From Mycoplasma buteonis (GTDB taxonomy: Bacteria; Bacillota_I; Bacilli_A; Mycoplasmatales; Metamycoplasmataceae), in NCBI RefSeq assembly GCF_000733865.1, contig NZ_JPOK01000005.1, positions 124,001 to 188,000 on the forward strand: 64,000 nt of DNA, read 5' to 3'. Positions 12,639-24,103 of this stretch are shown piece by piece. The translations under genes and the position numbers were made by a program. Numbering within the stretch: position 1 is the first letter of the stretch; each line of letters begins with the position of its first letter. The notes below the pieces were generated by a model. That model did not search any database. It was not told where the DNA came from and saw only the letters and a program-made list of their open reading frames with translations.

Positions 12639-12654
12639 TGCTATCTGTTTTATT

Positions 12655-12686
12655 AAACATAAGCAGATAGAAATCTGTTTATGTTT
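12655..12686 (+). other. Hairpin immediately 5' of the lysine aptamer
   Basis: A 14-base stem (AAACATAAGCAGAT with ATCTGTTTATGTTT, one G-U pair) and a four-base loop end three bases before the aptamer's P1. An upstream CTATCTG (12641-12647) can pair with CAGATAG inside the hairpin, so an alternative fold exists. It has no U tail and is probably not a terminator. Confidence 0.6.
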
Positions 12687-12688
12687 AA

Positions 12689-12850
12689 GCTATAGAGGAG
12701 CTTTTAAAATAAGTAAGTAATGGAGCAGGCATGCTAAGAAGTTACTGAAAGGTTATAAAAGCCGAAACATTTAAAGTGGCAGCTTTAAGTGTTGGTAGAA
12801 AAACATAAAAGATTTCTACTCTTTGGTTATTAAACCATTGGTGCTATAGA
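12689..12850 (+). ncRNA. Lysine riboswitch aptamer (L-box)
   Basis: The order of conserved blocks matches the lysine riboswitch family. P1 is CTATAG (12690-12695) pairing with CTATAG (12844-12849). Then come GAGGAGC, AGTAA...TTACT (P2), GAAAGG, and GCCGAAAC. P3 is ACATTTAAAG/CTTTAAGTGT, followed by TTGG. P4 is TAGAAA/TTTCTA and P5 is TGGTT/AACCA, with GGTG just before the 3' strand of P1. The B. subtilis lysC element has the same blocks in the same order. It precedes pepF-opp, so it should sense lysine and control peptide cleavage and import. The match was made by eye, without a covariance model. Confidence 0.88.
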
Positions 12851-12928
12851 ATTACAAATTTTGATTAACTTATCTAATTTATTGATATTAATTAAATCTT
12901 TGTAGTTTTATAGACTACAAAGATTTTT
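12851..12928 (+). terminator. Riboswitch expression platform: antiterminator/terminator
   Basis: The terminator stem is AAATCTTTGTAGT (12894-12906) with ACTACAAAGATTT (12914-12926), followed by U's. The segment ATTACAAATTTTGATTAA (12851-12868), directly after P1, can instead pair with 12888-12906, which contains the 5' strand of the terminator. The two folds exclude each other, as expected for an attenuation switch that is OFF with lysine bound. Confidence 0.8.
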
Positions 12929-12944
12929 CTATTTTGAGGTTACC

Positions 12945-14795
12945 ATGAAAAGAAAAGTTCAAACTACTTATCAAAATTTAAATGATGAGAGTAAATTTGA
13001 TTTAGAGAGTATTTTAGAAAATTTAACTTTTGAGCAATTATTAGATGTGTTAAAAGAGCAAGCTGATAGTTTACTAAAGTTACAAGAAACTAAATACAAC
13101 TCTGCTAAGGATTTTAAATTAGAACTTTTAGGTAGAGCAAAAATGATGGAAACGTACAATAAATTAGAAACTTACACAAAAAATTGTGTTGCTGTTAGTT
13201 TAACTGATGGTAATGCTAAATTAATGCGTAAGCAATTTGAAAATCTTTGACAAAGTTTAAAAAATAAATTTGGTTCAGAAGATGCTGATTTTTATAAAAA
13301 CTTTTCAAAAATTCAACAATTACTTAGTGATGAAGAATTAAGTTTTTATAAATATGCATATCAAAAACAAAAACTAAAAAGTCAACATTTTTTAGGTTTA
13401 GAGGTTGAAGAGTATTTAAATAAAACCGCAGCTACTAAGCCTAATTATTATGAATTATTTAAAACTATTACCACTCTTGGATTGAGTTTTAAAGATATTC
13501 AAACCACAAAACAAAAAGTCAATCACGCAAGTAAAACATTGCTATTAAGTCCAAATGATGAAATCAGACAAGACTTTTATAAGAATTATTATGCTGGTTG
13601 ACTTAAGCAAAAAGAAGTTCTTAGTCAGTTGCTTTATGCACATTTTGAACAAAAATGTACAGAAGCAAAACTTCGTAAGTTTAAATATCCAATCGAACAA
13701 TTTTTATATTTAGATCAAGTTAATGAAGAAGTTCTAAAAAATTTATATCAAGCAGTAAAAAATCATAAGCATATTTTTGATGACTATCAAAAATATCATC
13801 GAAAGTTTTATAAAGCTAAATTTGGTAAAACTTGTAAAAATTGAGATTTAGAGCGAGAATTAATTACAAGTCCAATTAATTGAAATTTTAATTCAATGAA
13901 AGAAATGGCACACATTGCTCTCAAATCACTCGGCTTTAAGTATTCAAAGATCATTGAAAAAGCTTTTTTTGAAAAATGAATTGATTATGAGCAAGCTAGT
14001 GACAAAGTCAAAGGTGCTTATACAAATATTAATTCATACGGAATTAATAAAAAATTAATTTTAATGAATAACACTAATACTTTAAGAAGTGTGGAAACAT
14101 TAGTTCATGAATTAGGACACGCTGCTCATAGTTTTTTAGTAGATTCACAAGAAAATTATTATCACTCTGAATATCCAATTTTACTTGCTGAAGTAGCTTC
14201 AATGTTTAATGAAATGATTTTATATGATACATTAATGCTTCGTGCTGCTTCACTTGAAGAACATTTTTACTACTTAGATAAATTAATTAAAAACATTCAA
14301 AATACCATTTTTAAACAAACCATGTGATCTAATTATGAATATAACTTATACCAAGCTGTGTGAGATGGAAAAGCGAATAATTCATATGAATACTTACGAA
14401 AATTATATTGAGAAAATTATTGCGAATATCATGTTAATCCAAAACTAGAAAACGAATTATTAGTTCCTGCATTTTCAGTTTCGCATTATTACTATGATTT
14501 TTACATGTATAAATATGCAATAGGCCAATTTGTTGCTATTTATTTTTACTCAATTTATAAACATAATCCCAAAAATTTTAATAAACATTATATTGATGAT
14601 TTTTTAACCTTAAGTGGAAGTGACTTTCCGTTAAAAATTTTAAAAAGCGTGGGTGTGGATTTATTAAATAAAGATTTTTACCTCCCAGTTTTTGATTACA
14701 TTGAAAACTTAGTTAGACAATACCAAAAAATAGGAAAAAAATTATTTTTAAAAAGACAAACCAAAAAAGGAGAAAAAAATGAAAAGATTAAATAA
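12945..14795 (+). CDS. pepF: M3-family oligoendopeptidase F
   Basis: A 616-residue cytosolic zinc peptidase that cuts short peptides. The HExxH zinc motif is visible as HELGH at residues 388-392, with the following AAHSF, and the downstream acidic ligand lies in the EYPILLAEVAS segment typical of M3 peptidases. It starts at ATG 12945 after GAGGT and overlaps oppA by 17 bases. It is the first gene behind the lysine riboswitch and shares a message with the peptide importer, so imported peptides would be degraded by a co-regulated enzyme. Length is normal for PepF. Confidence 0.94.
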
Positions 14796-17736
14796 ATTAT
14801 TGTTCTTATCTAGTTCTTTAGTTGCTACCGCAACACCACTTGTTGTTTTATCAGCTGCCTGTGATTTTTCAGGCGATTCAAAAGCACCAACAAAAACAGA
14901 TGGAAACGGAACAAATGGTTCAAACGATGCAAATGGAAATTCAAATACCAATCCAAAAACAAGCAATGTTAACACAAACCCTAATAGAGCATTATATGAA
15001 AATGTAGTAAATCAAAGAGTAGAATACGATTCAAATCTTTCAGCATTTGCTGCCAAAGGAATTTACCGTAATGAAGTTAACTCAGCTTACAAAAATACTG
15101 ATTTTTCATGAGATAGATCACTTATTTACGGTACAAAATCTTCAAGATTAGTAGATACAACAATCGGTAATATTATTGATTTAGAATCACTTGGAAAACC
15201 TAAATTTGAACAAAGAACTGAAATTGTAGACCCAGTTACTTTACAACAAGAAGTTATTGTTAAGATTAAACAACCTTCATTAGAAAGATTTAGATTATCT
15301 CTTGCTTCATCAGTAGTTGTTACACTTAACGATGGTACTGAGAAAGTGTATGATTCAGATGAAGCTGATGTAGCACCACAGCCAGATGATGGTCAATTTT
15401 TCAAGAAAGTTGTTTACAAATTATCATCAAAAAACCCACGTTCAATTAACTCACCAGCTTTTGAAGAAGACTTACATAATGCAAAAAAAGTAAGTTTCAA
15501 AATTAGAACAGAAGCTCACTGAGTTGATAAAACAGGGAATGCTACAGAATATAATTTATCAGCTAATGACTTTTGAGCAAGTCTTGTTAGAACTAAAGCG
15601 TATGCTACAAATTACCGTCGTTCAAACGGTGGAACAAAAGATATTGATGTAATCATGAATAAAAATTCAACTCAAGAAAATTACTTAGAAGATAAAAGTT
15701 ATTCAAACGAATACTTATTCGACTTATTCAATATTGATTTTTCAAAAATGATTGATCAAGAAACTGCTGTAACTATTAAAGAAGATGGTTCAGAATACTT
15801 CAACATTGAGAAAAAAGATGCGTCACAGCCAGCACAATTTTCTGATGTAATTAAAATGCTTTATGAAAACCTTGAATTCGCTCCTGTGCCATATAAATAT
15901 ATCCAAGCACACAAAAATGAGCCAGTTGTAAAATCATACAAAACATTAACAGATTCAGAACAACAAGAATCATTAAATGCCGTTAAACAAGCTACTGGTC
16001 TTGCAAAAGAAGTTGGATTATATTGATATGGTTCAACTCTTGAAAATACACTTTTCAGTGGAAAATACTATCCAGTACCATATGATTCATCAGCTCAAGT
16101 TGATAAAGTTCTTCTTAACGAACACTATGCTCGCCAAGATTATCCACAAGATCCAACAGTAGTGCGTGTTTTTGAAAACCACTACGCAACTAGTCCACAA
16201 GCACCAGAGGTATGAAAGAAAACAGTCTTTAATTACTTTACTTCAGGTAACCAATCAACAGTTTCTCTTTCAGAATTAGAACCTCAAGATTTACAAGTAT
16301 TACAAAATAACATTGAAAAATATGGATTATCATATTCAGAAACAAAACAAAATACAAGATTACAAAAATCAGTATTTAATACTGTTTTCCCACTTTTTGC
16401 TTCAGGTGGAAAAGAAAGTTACTACACATTTAACGATGCAACTTCATTACTTTTATATGGAGCTAAATTAAAAGATTTAGCAACAGCTAAAGCTACAACA
16501 GTAGATACACTTTTAGGTAATGCAGCTCAATTTAGAACAATGTTAACAGCAGCAATTAACTGAAATGCAGTTGTTGATGATTTCTATGGTTCAGGTACAC
16601 CAAGAAAACCATGATTAGTACCAGTTGCTCCAGATTCATTAATTAAAGCAGATCCTAATGGTACTGATACAACAGTTAAAGAAAATACACCAAGAGGAAA
16701 TCTTTCAGAATTACACAAATTATTTGTTCTTGATGCTAAAACACACCAAAAAGTTGATTTAGGAAACGGACTTGGAACAACAATTTCACTTGAACAAAGT
16801 AGTTCTGTTGGAAAAACTGCTGACGAAAAATACCAATCAGCTGCTTTTGCAAAATTACAAGATTTAATGACACAGTTCTTAGATGATTTTTATAGAGAAA
16901 ATAATTTAGCTGAAACTGAAAAAATCGTAATGAATTTTGGTTCTAGATATACAAATGCTAATGCAAATGAAAAATTAGCTTATGAACAAATTGTTAAAAC
17001 TTGAAAATCTATTGATAAAAAAGGAAGAATTGATGTAACTTTTTCAATTTCACTTCCGAAATTTGAAGCAGATGATAACAGAAACTGAGGTTACTTCTGA
17101 CAAACAAATAGATTAACAACAATTGCAGGTTGAGGATACGATTATGATGGAATTACATCAGGATTAGATGGATATACTGGTCAAATTAGTGGTGTAACTA
17201 TTGCACTTGGAATGCTCGCTCAAGACGAAGCAAAAATGAATCAATATAAAGACACTCTTCCTCAAACAATTAAGTTAGCAAAAGCATTTAAAGCTTATGT
17301 TGAAAAATTAGAAAGAGAAGATAATATTCAACTTTCAGTTCCATTAAGTGTGTGAAGTGAAATTAATAACAAAAACGTTTCATCAATTACAGAGGTTTTA
17401 GGTACTGCAAAATGAGATGCAACTGCACAAAAATTTGTTTCATGAACACCAGATGATGGTAAAACAGGTATTGATTTTGGAACACTTTCAGCTAAATTCT
17501 GACTTGAATATGGAAATAGAAAAGATGTCACAAAACTCGATTTAATTCACTTAACTTCAGAAATTTCACAATTAGTTGGTGTTGCTCTTGGAATTAATTT
17601 TGGAGTAGCAACAAGCTCATTAAACCAATACTTTATTAACCCTAGTTACTTAAACGCTACATCATCTTCAGATGTTTACGATTATACAAATACTAAATTA
17701 GGTCAACCATACCACAAAGAAGCAACTCAAAAATAG
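14779..17736 (+). CDS. oppA: Oligopeptide ABC transporter substrate-binding lipoprotein
   Basis: A 985-residue exported lipoprotein. The N-terminus has a basic start, a hydrophobic core and the lipobox LSAAC, then a low-complexity linker rich in G, N, S and T (residues about 35-70). The rest is a large SBP family 5-type domain, judged mainly from length and its place before oppB. Mycoplasma OppA proteins are about this long, and in M. hominis the homologue also has ecto-ATPase activity; I did not identify that site here. The start ATG 14779 has AAAGGAG upstream, inside the pepF coding end. A perfect hairpin separates it from oppB. Confidence 0.88.
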
Positions 17737-17762
17737 CTTCTTGATTGTTTAAACAACAAACA

Positions 17763-17791
17763 GAAAACTAACTAATATCTAGTTAGTTTTC
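17763..17791 (+). other. 12-bp hairpin between oppA and oppB
   Basis: A perfect inverted repeat (GAAAACTAACTA / TAGTTAGTTTTC) with a five-base loop. It is followed by TTGCATTT rather than a U run, so it would be a weak terminator or a 3' stabiliser of the oppA message. That would fit an excess of binding protein over permease. Confidence 0.75.
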
Positions 17792-17815
17792 TTGCATTTA
17801 CAGAAAGGAGTTATT

Positions 17816-18976
17816 TTGCTCAAATATATTTCGCAACGTATTTTCTTTGCTTTATTAACACTGATTATTATTATTTTTATTGTGTTTATGTCAGTTGCAA
17901 TTTTTTCTGATAACCCATTTGCTAAGCAAGCCCTTAATACAAATGGTTCAGGAGCAGATGCAGGAGAAGCGACAGCACAGAAAGTTCAAGAATTATTCAA
18001 CAAATCAGTTGCTTATCATTTAGTCCCTGATGTACCTTATAAAGAGGTTGAAAGGACTTGATTTAATTTAAAATTAAATCCATTTATTCGTATGGCGTAC
18101 TGATTTAAAGATGTCTTCGATAGTAAGCAACCATTTGGTCTTCCATATGACGAACAGATTTTAAGTGTTAGTGGTGCAAAAACTATCCCTGAATATTTCT
18201 TTAAGTTCTTAAAATTCTCAATTATTATTACTTTACCAAGCTTTTTACTTAGTGCAATTATTGGTATTAGTTTAGGAATTGTTGCAGGTTACAAACGTGG
18301 TAGCTACTTTGACGTAATTGTAAACTTTTTCTCATTACTTTTTGTAGCACTTCCGAGTTTCGTGTTAGCACCAATTTTAATTTCTATTTTACTTAAAGTA
18401 GGAATTCAACCCTTATTTTTAAACCCATCCGATGCTAATGTAATTCAAGCAAAAGGTTGAAATCAAGTTATTTTATCATGATTACCACCTATTTTAATTA
18501 TTGTACTTGGTTCACTTTCAGGTTACATTTCATATACCAGAAACCAAGTTGTTTCTGTACTTACTTCAAATTACGTGCTAATTGCTCGTTCAAAAGGATT
18601 AAGTACTACTCAAATTTTCTTCAAATATGTTTTTAGAAATATTTCAATTCCATTAGCTGCTGCTATTATTCCTTCGTATATTGGATTGCTATCAGGAGGA
18701 ATTATTATTGAAACATATTGAAGAATTCCTGGTACTTCTACAGTACTAACACAAGCATTCCCAAATGGTGAAATTAATTTAATTATGTTTTCTACTGTGC
18801 TTTTCACCTTTTTAGGTTTAATGACAAGTATTTTAGTTGATATTGTATTTGTTTTCCTTGATCCAAGAATTAAATACGGTTCAGCTTCAAAATATAATTA
18901 CAAGTTATTATTTACATCATATTTACAACGTCAAAAACAATTTAAAGAATATCAACTTGATAGAAAGGAAAAGTAG
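17816..18976 (+). CDS. oppB: Oligopeptide ABC transporter permease OppB
   Basis: A 386-residue inner component of the peptide importer. An N-terminal membrane helix (ISQRIFFALLTLIIIIFIVF) is followed by an extracytoplasmic segment and about five further helices. The coupling-loop region NYVLIARSKGLS is the EAA-type motif of permeases. The start is TTG 17816, chosen because AAAGGAG lies six bases upstream. The upstream in-frame TTG at 17792 lies before that ribosome site. It ends one base before the oppC start. Confidence 0.92.
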
Positions 18977-20362
18977 ATGAGTTCAAAAGAATTTAATAAA
19001 AAATATGGTTTAAATCTTTCAGACAAATCTACTGATTTGTTTAAAAGAGTTGTAAATAACCAAAAAAACTTTGTTAACGTTGGTGGTAAACCAAAGAAAA
19101 TGGCTGCTGAGGTTTTTAAAAGATACTTCACTAACTGATCAGTTGTATTTTTTACAGTAATTTTCCTAGTAGTTCTTCTTTTATCACTTATTGTTACTTT
19201 TTCATCAACACATGATGCAAATCATCCAGTCTCATCATCAACTTGATAAAAAATTCCAGAATGAGATCCTAGCGCTAATAGTTTTAAAGTGGATGCAAAT
19301 GGAAAATTAATTTTAAAAGATACTCTTGGAACAGGAATTGTTAAATCACTTCCACCTGCATATAATCCATGAGTTAATAGAGAAATTTTCTTTCCAGGTC
19401 AACAATTCCAAGATAATGTCGAAGTTCTCAGTAAAGAATATCATGGATACGTTTGAAATAATTTTATTTTAAATCCTTCTTCAAATGTGCCTGACTCAAG
19501 CTTGTCAATTAAGCAAGATCCAGCAACTAAAGTAATTTATGTTAATACAGTTAGATTCTTAAATGCTATTAATACTTATACTTTATTACTTGCTTCAAAA
19601 TTACCTACTAGTGCTACTGAACAACAAGTTTCAGAAGCTGTGAATTTATTACATAAACTTAATGGGACAAATGTATTTTATCCAAATTCAATTTTAGGTA
19701 CAAATAGTGCTGGTATTGATGTTTGAACTTCATCATGAATTGGAACATGAAATGCAATTAGATTAGCATTAATTGTTGCTACTTTACAAACAATCATCGG
19801 TGTTGCTGTCGGTTCATATTTAGGATTCCATGTTGGTTCTTGAATTGATACAGTAATTATGAGATTGATTGAAATTTTTGTAGCTCCACCAGGATTAATT
19901 TGATTATTACTTTTTGCTTCTATTTTTGGAACAAGCGATTGAACATTAATTTTTGCTTTAGTGTTTACAGGTTGAACAGGTTCAGTAGGTGGAACAAGAA
20001 TGTTTATTATTACTGTTAAAGATTCTGAGTTTATTACTGCAAGTAAATCTGTTGGTGCCTCAAAAATGCGTTTAATTTACAAACATGCCTTACCTGCAAT
20101 TATTGGAAAAATTGCCAATAGCTATGTTGCAAGAATACCAGGAATTATTTTAAGTGTTTCATCACTTGCGTTCCTTGGTTTCTTCAAAGGAGATACTGCT
20201 AACCTTGGTGCTCTTCTCTCATCAGCAGCTGGTGAAGCAGGACAAAACTTCTGAATCTTATTATTACCATCATTAATATTACTTTCAATATCGGTTTCAC
20301 TACACTTTATGGCTCTTGGAATTCACGATGCTCTTGATCCAAAAGTTATTAGAGGAAAATAA
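18977..20362 (+). pseudogene. oppC: Oligopeptide permease OppC with in-frame TAA
   Basis: The frame starts at ATG 18977 directly after the oppB stop and would give about 460 residues. It contains an N-terminal helix (residues about 55-75), a long extracytoplasmic part, then the permease core with the loop ITASKSVGASKMRL and the end IHDALDPKVI. At codon 91 (19247-19249) a TAA follows a TGA tryptophan: ...SSST-W-stop-KIPEWDP. The same frame continues intact on both sides, so a single base change (for example TAT or TAC to TAA) explains it. Either the gene is recently inactivated, the stop is bypassed, translation re-initiates, or it is a sequencing error. Confidence 0.85.
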
Positions 20363-20370
20363 GGAGATTT

Positions 20371-21423
20371 ATGGAAAAAGAAACTTTATTAAGAGTTCGC
20401 AATTTAAAAGTTAACTTTAGAACTGGACGCGGAAAATTCATTAATATTGTCCGTGGTGTTGATTTAAATATCAAACGTGGACAAATTGTTGGATTAGTTG
20501 GTGAATCAGGTTCAGGGAAAACAGTTACAAGTAAATCTCTTATTAATATTAATGAAAATGCAATTATTACTGCTGATGAAATGGTAATTAACAATATAGA
20601 TTTAACACAGTCAACTAAAGAAAAATTTTGACAAACAATTCGTGGAAACGAAATTGGATACATTCCGCAAGATCCACTTACTTCACTAAATCCAACACGT
20701 AAAATTGGAAAGCAACTTTTAGATGCTTTAAATACTAACAAAGATTGAAAAAACAAAAAGTATACAGAAAAACGTGAATACTTAGTTGGTTTATTAACTA
20801 AGTTTGGAATTAGAAATGCCTCACAAGTTTTCGATATGTATCCACATACTCTTAGTGGTGGTATGAAGCAACGTGTCGTAATTACAATGGTAGTTGCTCT
20901 CAAGCCAAGTTTAATTATTGCTGATGAACCTACCACAGCACTTGATCCAACAGTTCAAGCTTCTGTACTTGCACTTTTTGAAGACATTAGACAACAAATG
21001 GGAATTTCAATTATTTTAATTAGTCATAATATTTCAGTTGTTGCAAAATTCTGTGATTATATTTATGTAATGTATGCAGGAAAAATTGTTGAAAAAGGAA
21101 CTAAAAAAGATATTTTCACTCAACCAGCCCATCCATATTCATGAGCTTTAATTTCAGCTATTCCAGAAAATAAAGAAGATCGTTTATATTCAATTAAAGG
21201 AACTCCACCAGATATGTCTAACTTACCTTTAGGAGACGCTTTTGCTCCTAGAAATGATTACGCAATGGAAATTGATTTTATTAAAGAACCACCACTTTTC
21301 CAAATTAGTGAAACTCATGCCGCAGCTACTTGATTGCTTCACCCTGAAGCTCCACAAGTTGAGTTACCAGAAGAATTAAAACAAAGATTAGAAAACTTTA
21401 GAAAGGTATTCGATGAAAAATAA
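20371..21423 (+). CDS. oppD: Oligopeptide ABC transporter ATPase OppD
   Basis: A 350-residue ATPase of the peptide importer. Walker A is GESGSGKT (residues about 46-53), the Q-loop is [13 protein letters not shown], the signature is LSGGMKQR, and Walker B is [12 protein letters not shown], followed by the H-loop ISHN. The C-terminal part (HPYSWALISAIP onward) is the oligopeptide-transporter extension. It begins after AAGGAG eight bases past oppC and overlaps oppF by 11 bases. Confidence 0.95.
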
Positions 21424-23881
21424 TCAAAAAGAACAACCTATTTTAGAATTATCTGGTTTAAAAAAGTATTTTGTTAATGGTAGCAGAATTAATAAAGCTG
21501 TTGACAACGTATCTTTTGAAGTTAAAAAAGGTGAAATTGTTGGGTTAATTGGTGAATCAGGTTCAGGAAAAACAACTGTTGGTCGTTCATTACTTAGATT
21601 ATATGATGACTTTAGTGGATTTGTCACACTGCAAGATCAAATTATTTCTGGTAAAAGAATTTCACGTAAACGTGCAAAATTTATGCACAAAAATATTCAA
21701 ATGATTTTTCAAGACCCAATGGCTGCCCTTAACGGTCAAAATAACATTTTCTCAATTTTAAAAGAACCTCTTGTAGTTAATAAAATTATTAAGAATCGTA
21801 TTAATGATATTAAAGTGGATTGAAAGAATGTTACTGACAATTTTCACTATACTTTTTTAGAACAAGCTTTAAAACTCAAACTCGAAAATCTCCAAATCGC
21901 TCTAAAACTTTATGGTCCTTTTATTAAAAAGTGACAAGCTGTTAAATTGGAAGAATTTACTGCTGAGCAATCACTTGACGATCAATTTAATTCTTATTTT
22001 GCCTTTCTTGAAGAAAAAAGCAAAATTAATTCAATTATTATTAATAACCTTTATAAAAATTCAGAAAAATTAATTAGTTTATTTGAAGCTAAACAAAGTG
22101 ATTACCGTAATCAAAAAATTGATTTTGATGAAGTTGAATTAGCTAATGCTCAAAAAGAATATAAATTCCAAAAACTCCTTAGATTCCATACAAAAGAATA
22201 TTTAGATGCAAAGCAATTACTTAAAGAGACATATAAAAACCATAAAAATAACTGTGCAGAGCTAGCAGAACTATCAAGTGTAGGGAAAAACGCTCTAAAA
22301 AACTTTAAATATGAATTTAAAAATGAAGCTGGAATTCACAAAAATGAAGCTTTTAGTTCTTCTGATTTAGATTATTTTTTCCACCAATACAAACTTTATA
22401 AAATTAATAATCAAATTAAAAAAGAGTTCCACAAACGTTATCAAACTCTTAATTTCTTAAGTTTAAGTGACTTAAAAACTTTAATGCAAGAAATTCAAGA
22501 CTATGGAAAGAACTTTTATGAAAATAAACTAAAAGTTGATCAAAGACAGAAAGCGTCAATTAAAGAAATTAAAAAGATTGTAAAAGAAGAGTTTAAATTT
22601 GATTTTTCAAAATATGAAACCAGTTCTTTAAAAACAAAAAAAGAATTATCTAATAAAAATATGCATTCTCGTAAGCAGTTAATATCTACTCTTAAAAAAG
22701 CTATTAAAGAGTTTGCTAAATTACCAAAATCAAATAAAGAAAATTTAGAAGCTGCTAAAAAGAACTTAGAAAAAACAAAAGAAGTCTTCGATCAAGAACT
22801 TGATAAGTTTATTGTTGAGTATCAAAAGAGAATTTCTGGTTATCGAGAAGAAATTGCAAAATTAGAAGCTGAAAGAACAGAAATATTAAATATTGAAAAA
22901 GAAGAAACTAAAAAATTCTTTGAAATCCACCGTAAATTTAATGATTTCTTTAAAAGAGATGTCATTAAAGTTGCTCAAAATAAATACGAAGAAGCTAAAA
23001 GAAACTTTAAATTATCTGATAGTAAAGCTCAAGATGATAAAACACAAAAATCTATAAAAAGAGCTAAAAATAAATTAGAAAATCTTAAAACACAATACAA
23101 ACAAAAACAAATTGATTTAAAAATTTACAATACAAATATTATTGATAAAGTTAATAGCAATAAATCATTTGATATTGAACTTAAAATTGTCGAAAAAGAT
23201 ATAAATAATATTTATTTACTTCTTGGTATTTCTGATTTTGATCAAAAAGTTTTTGGTTCAAAAATTAAAGGAATCTTCCAAAGTTTAACCTCAGTTTACC
23301 GTAATAAGAGATTAAATCACTTATTTACACAGACAACAATTTATAAAGCCCTTGAAGATGTTGGGTTACTTAAACAATTTGCTTATCGTTATCCACATGA
23401 ATTTTCAGGTGGTCAAAGACAAAGAATTGTTATTGCTCGCGCTTTAATTACACAGCCAAGCGTTATTGTTGCTGATGAACCAATTGCATCACTTGATATC
23501 TCTATCCAAGCACAGGTTGTCAATCTTTTAAAAGATTTATGTAAAGAAAAAAATATTGGAATGGTATTTATTGCTCACGATTTATCAATGATTGAATATA
23601 TTGCTGATCGTGTTCAAATTATGCATTTAGGTAAAATTGTTGAATCAGGTGTAACTGAAAAAATTTATCAAAATCCAGTTCACCCATATACAAAAAACCT
23701 TTTCAAAGCAATTCCGAAAATTTCGAATGCAAATGAGAAATTTAAAGATGTATCATTTGAAACTTCTTACTTACTTGAACAACAATATCCTAATATTCCA
23801 AGTGTGCATGAAATAGAACCACAACACTGTGTTTATGGTACTGATGAACAAATTGCTAAATGAACAAATAAAAATAATTAG
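21413..23881 (+). CDS. oppF: Oligopeptide ABC transporter ATPase OppF with long insertion
   Basis: An 822-residue ATPase. Walker A GESGSGKT is at residues 47-54 and the Q-loop FQDPMAALNG near 110. The signature FSGGQRQR comes only at about residue 662, then Walker B VIVADEPIASLD and the H-loop AHDLS. Between Q-loop and signature lie some 540 residues, far more than in OppD. They are charged, K/E-rich and helical (coiled-coil-like, about 120-620). Long insertions in OppF are known in mycoplasmas, and their role is unclear. The last codons read TGA (Trp) then TNKNN and TAG. It is the final gene of the pepF-opp unit. Confidence 0.93.
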
Positions 23882-23924
23882 CAACCTAGCTTTTTTAATC
23901 AAAGTTATCAATTGTGATATTTTT

Positions 23925-23958
23925 ACACTTATGCATTAATTTGCATTGGTGTTTTTTT
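23925..23958 (+). terminator. Terminator of the pepF-opp operon
   Basis: The stem ACACTTATGCA/TGCATTGGTGT (one mismatch) and loop TTAAT are followed by T7. Confidence 0.8.
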
Positions 23959-24022
23959 ATTTGAAATTTTAAAATGTTTTAATAATGAGATGGTAAATTT
24001 TAGTGAATTTATTATAATTCTA

Positions 24023-24065
24023 ATATAAGTTAATATTTTTTTGATAATATTAACTTATATTTTTT
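24023..24065. terminator. Perfect 15-bp hairpin with T tail
   Basis: ATATAAGTTAATATT (24023-24037) pairs exactly with 24046-24060, followed by T's on the plus strand. It may be a second terminator or a remnant element bordering the decayed locus that follows. Confidence 0.65.
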
Positions 24066-24103
24066 GAGAAATAAAATAAGTTTTCAAATGAAAGCAAATA
24101 AAA

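Noticed and set aside
12689-12850. Considered tmRNA or RNase P RNA for the structured region before pepF.
   Set aside because: The block order and the terminator switch fit the lysine aptamer, and the length is too short for RNase P RNA or tmRNA.
17792-17815. Upstream TTG (17792) as the oppB start.
   Set aside because: It lies before the AAAGGAG ribosome site and next to the hairpin; TTG 17816 has the right spacing.
20349-20936. A 195-codon minus-strand frame opposite oppD.
   Set aside because: The opposite strand encodes all OppD motifs without a break.
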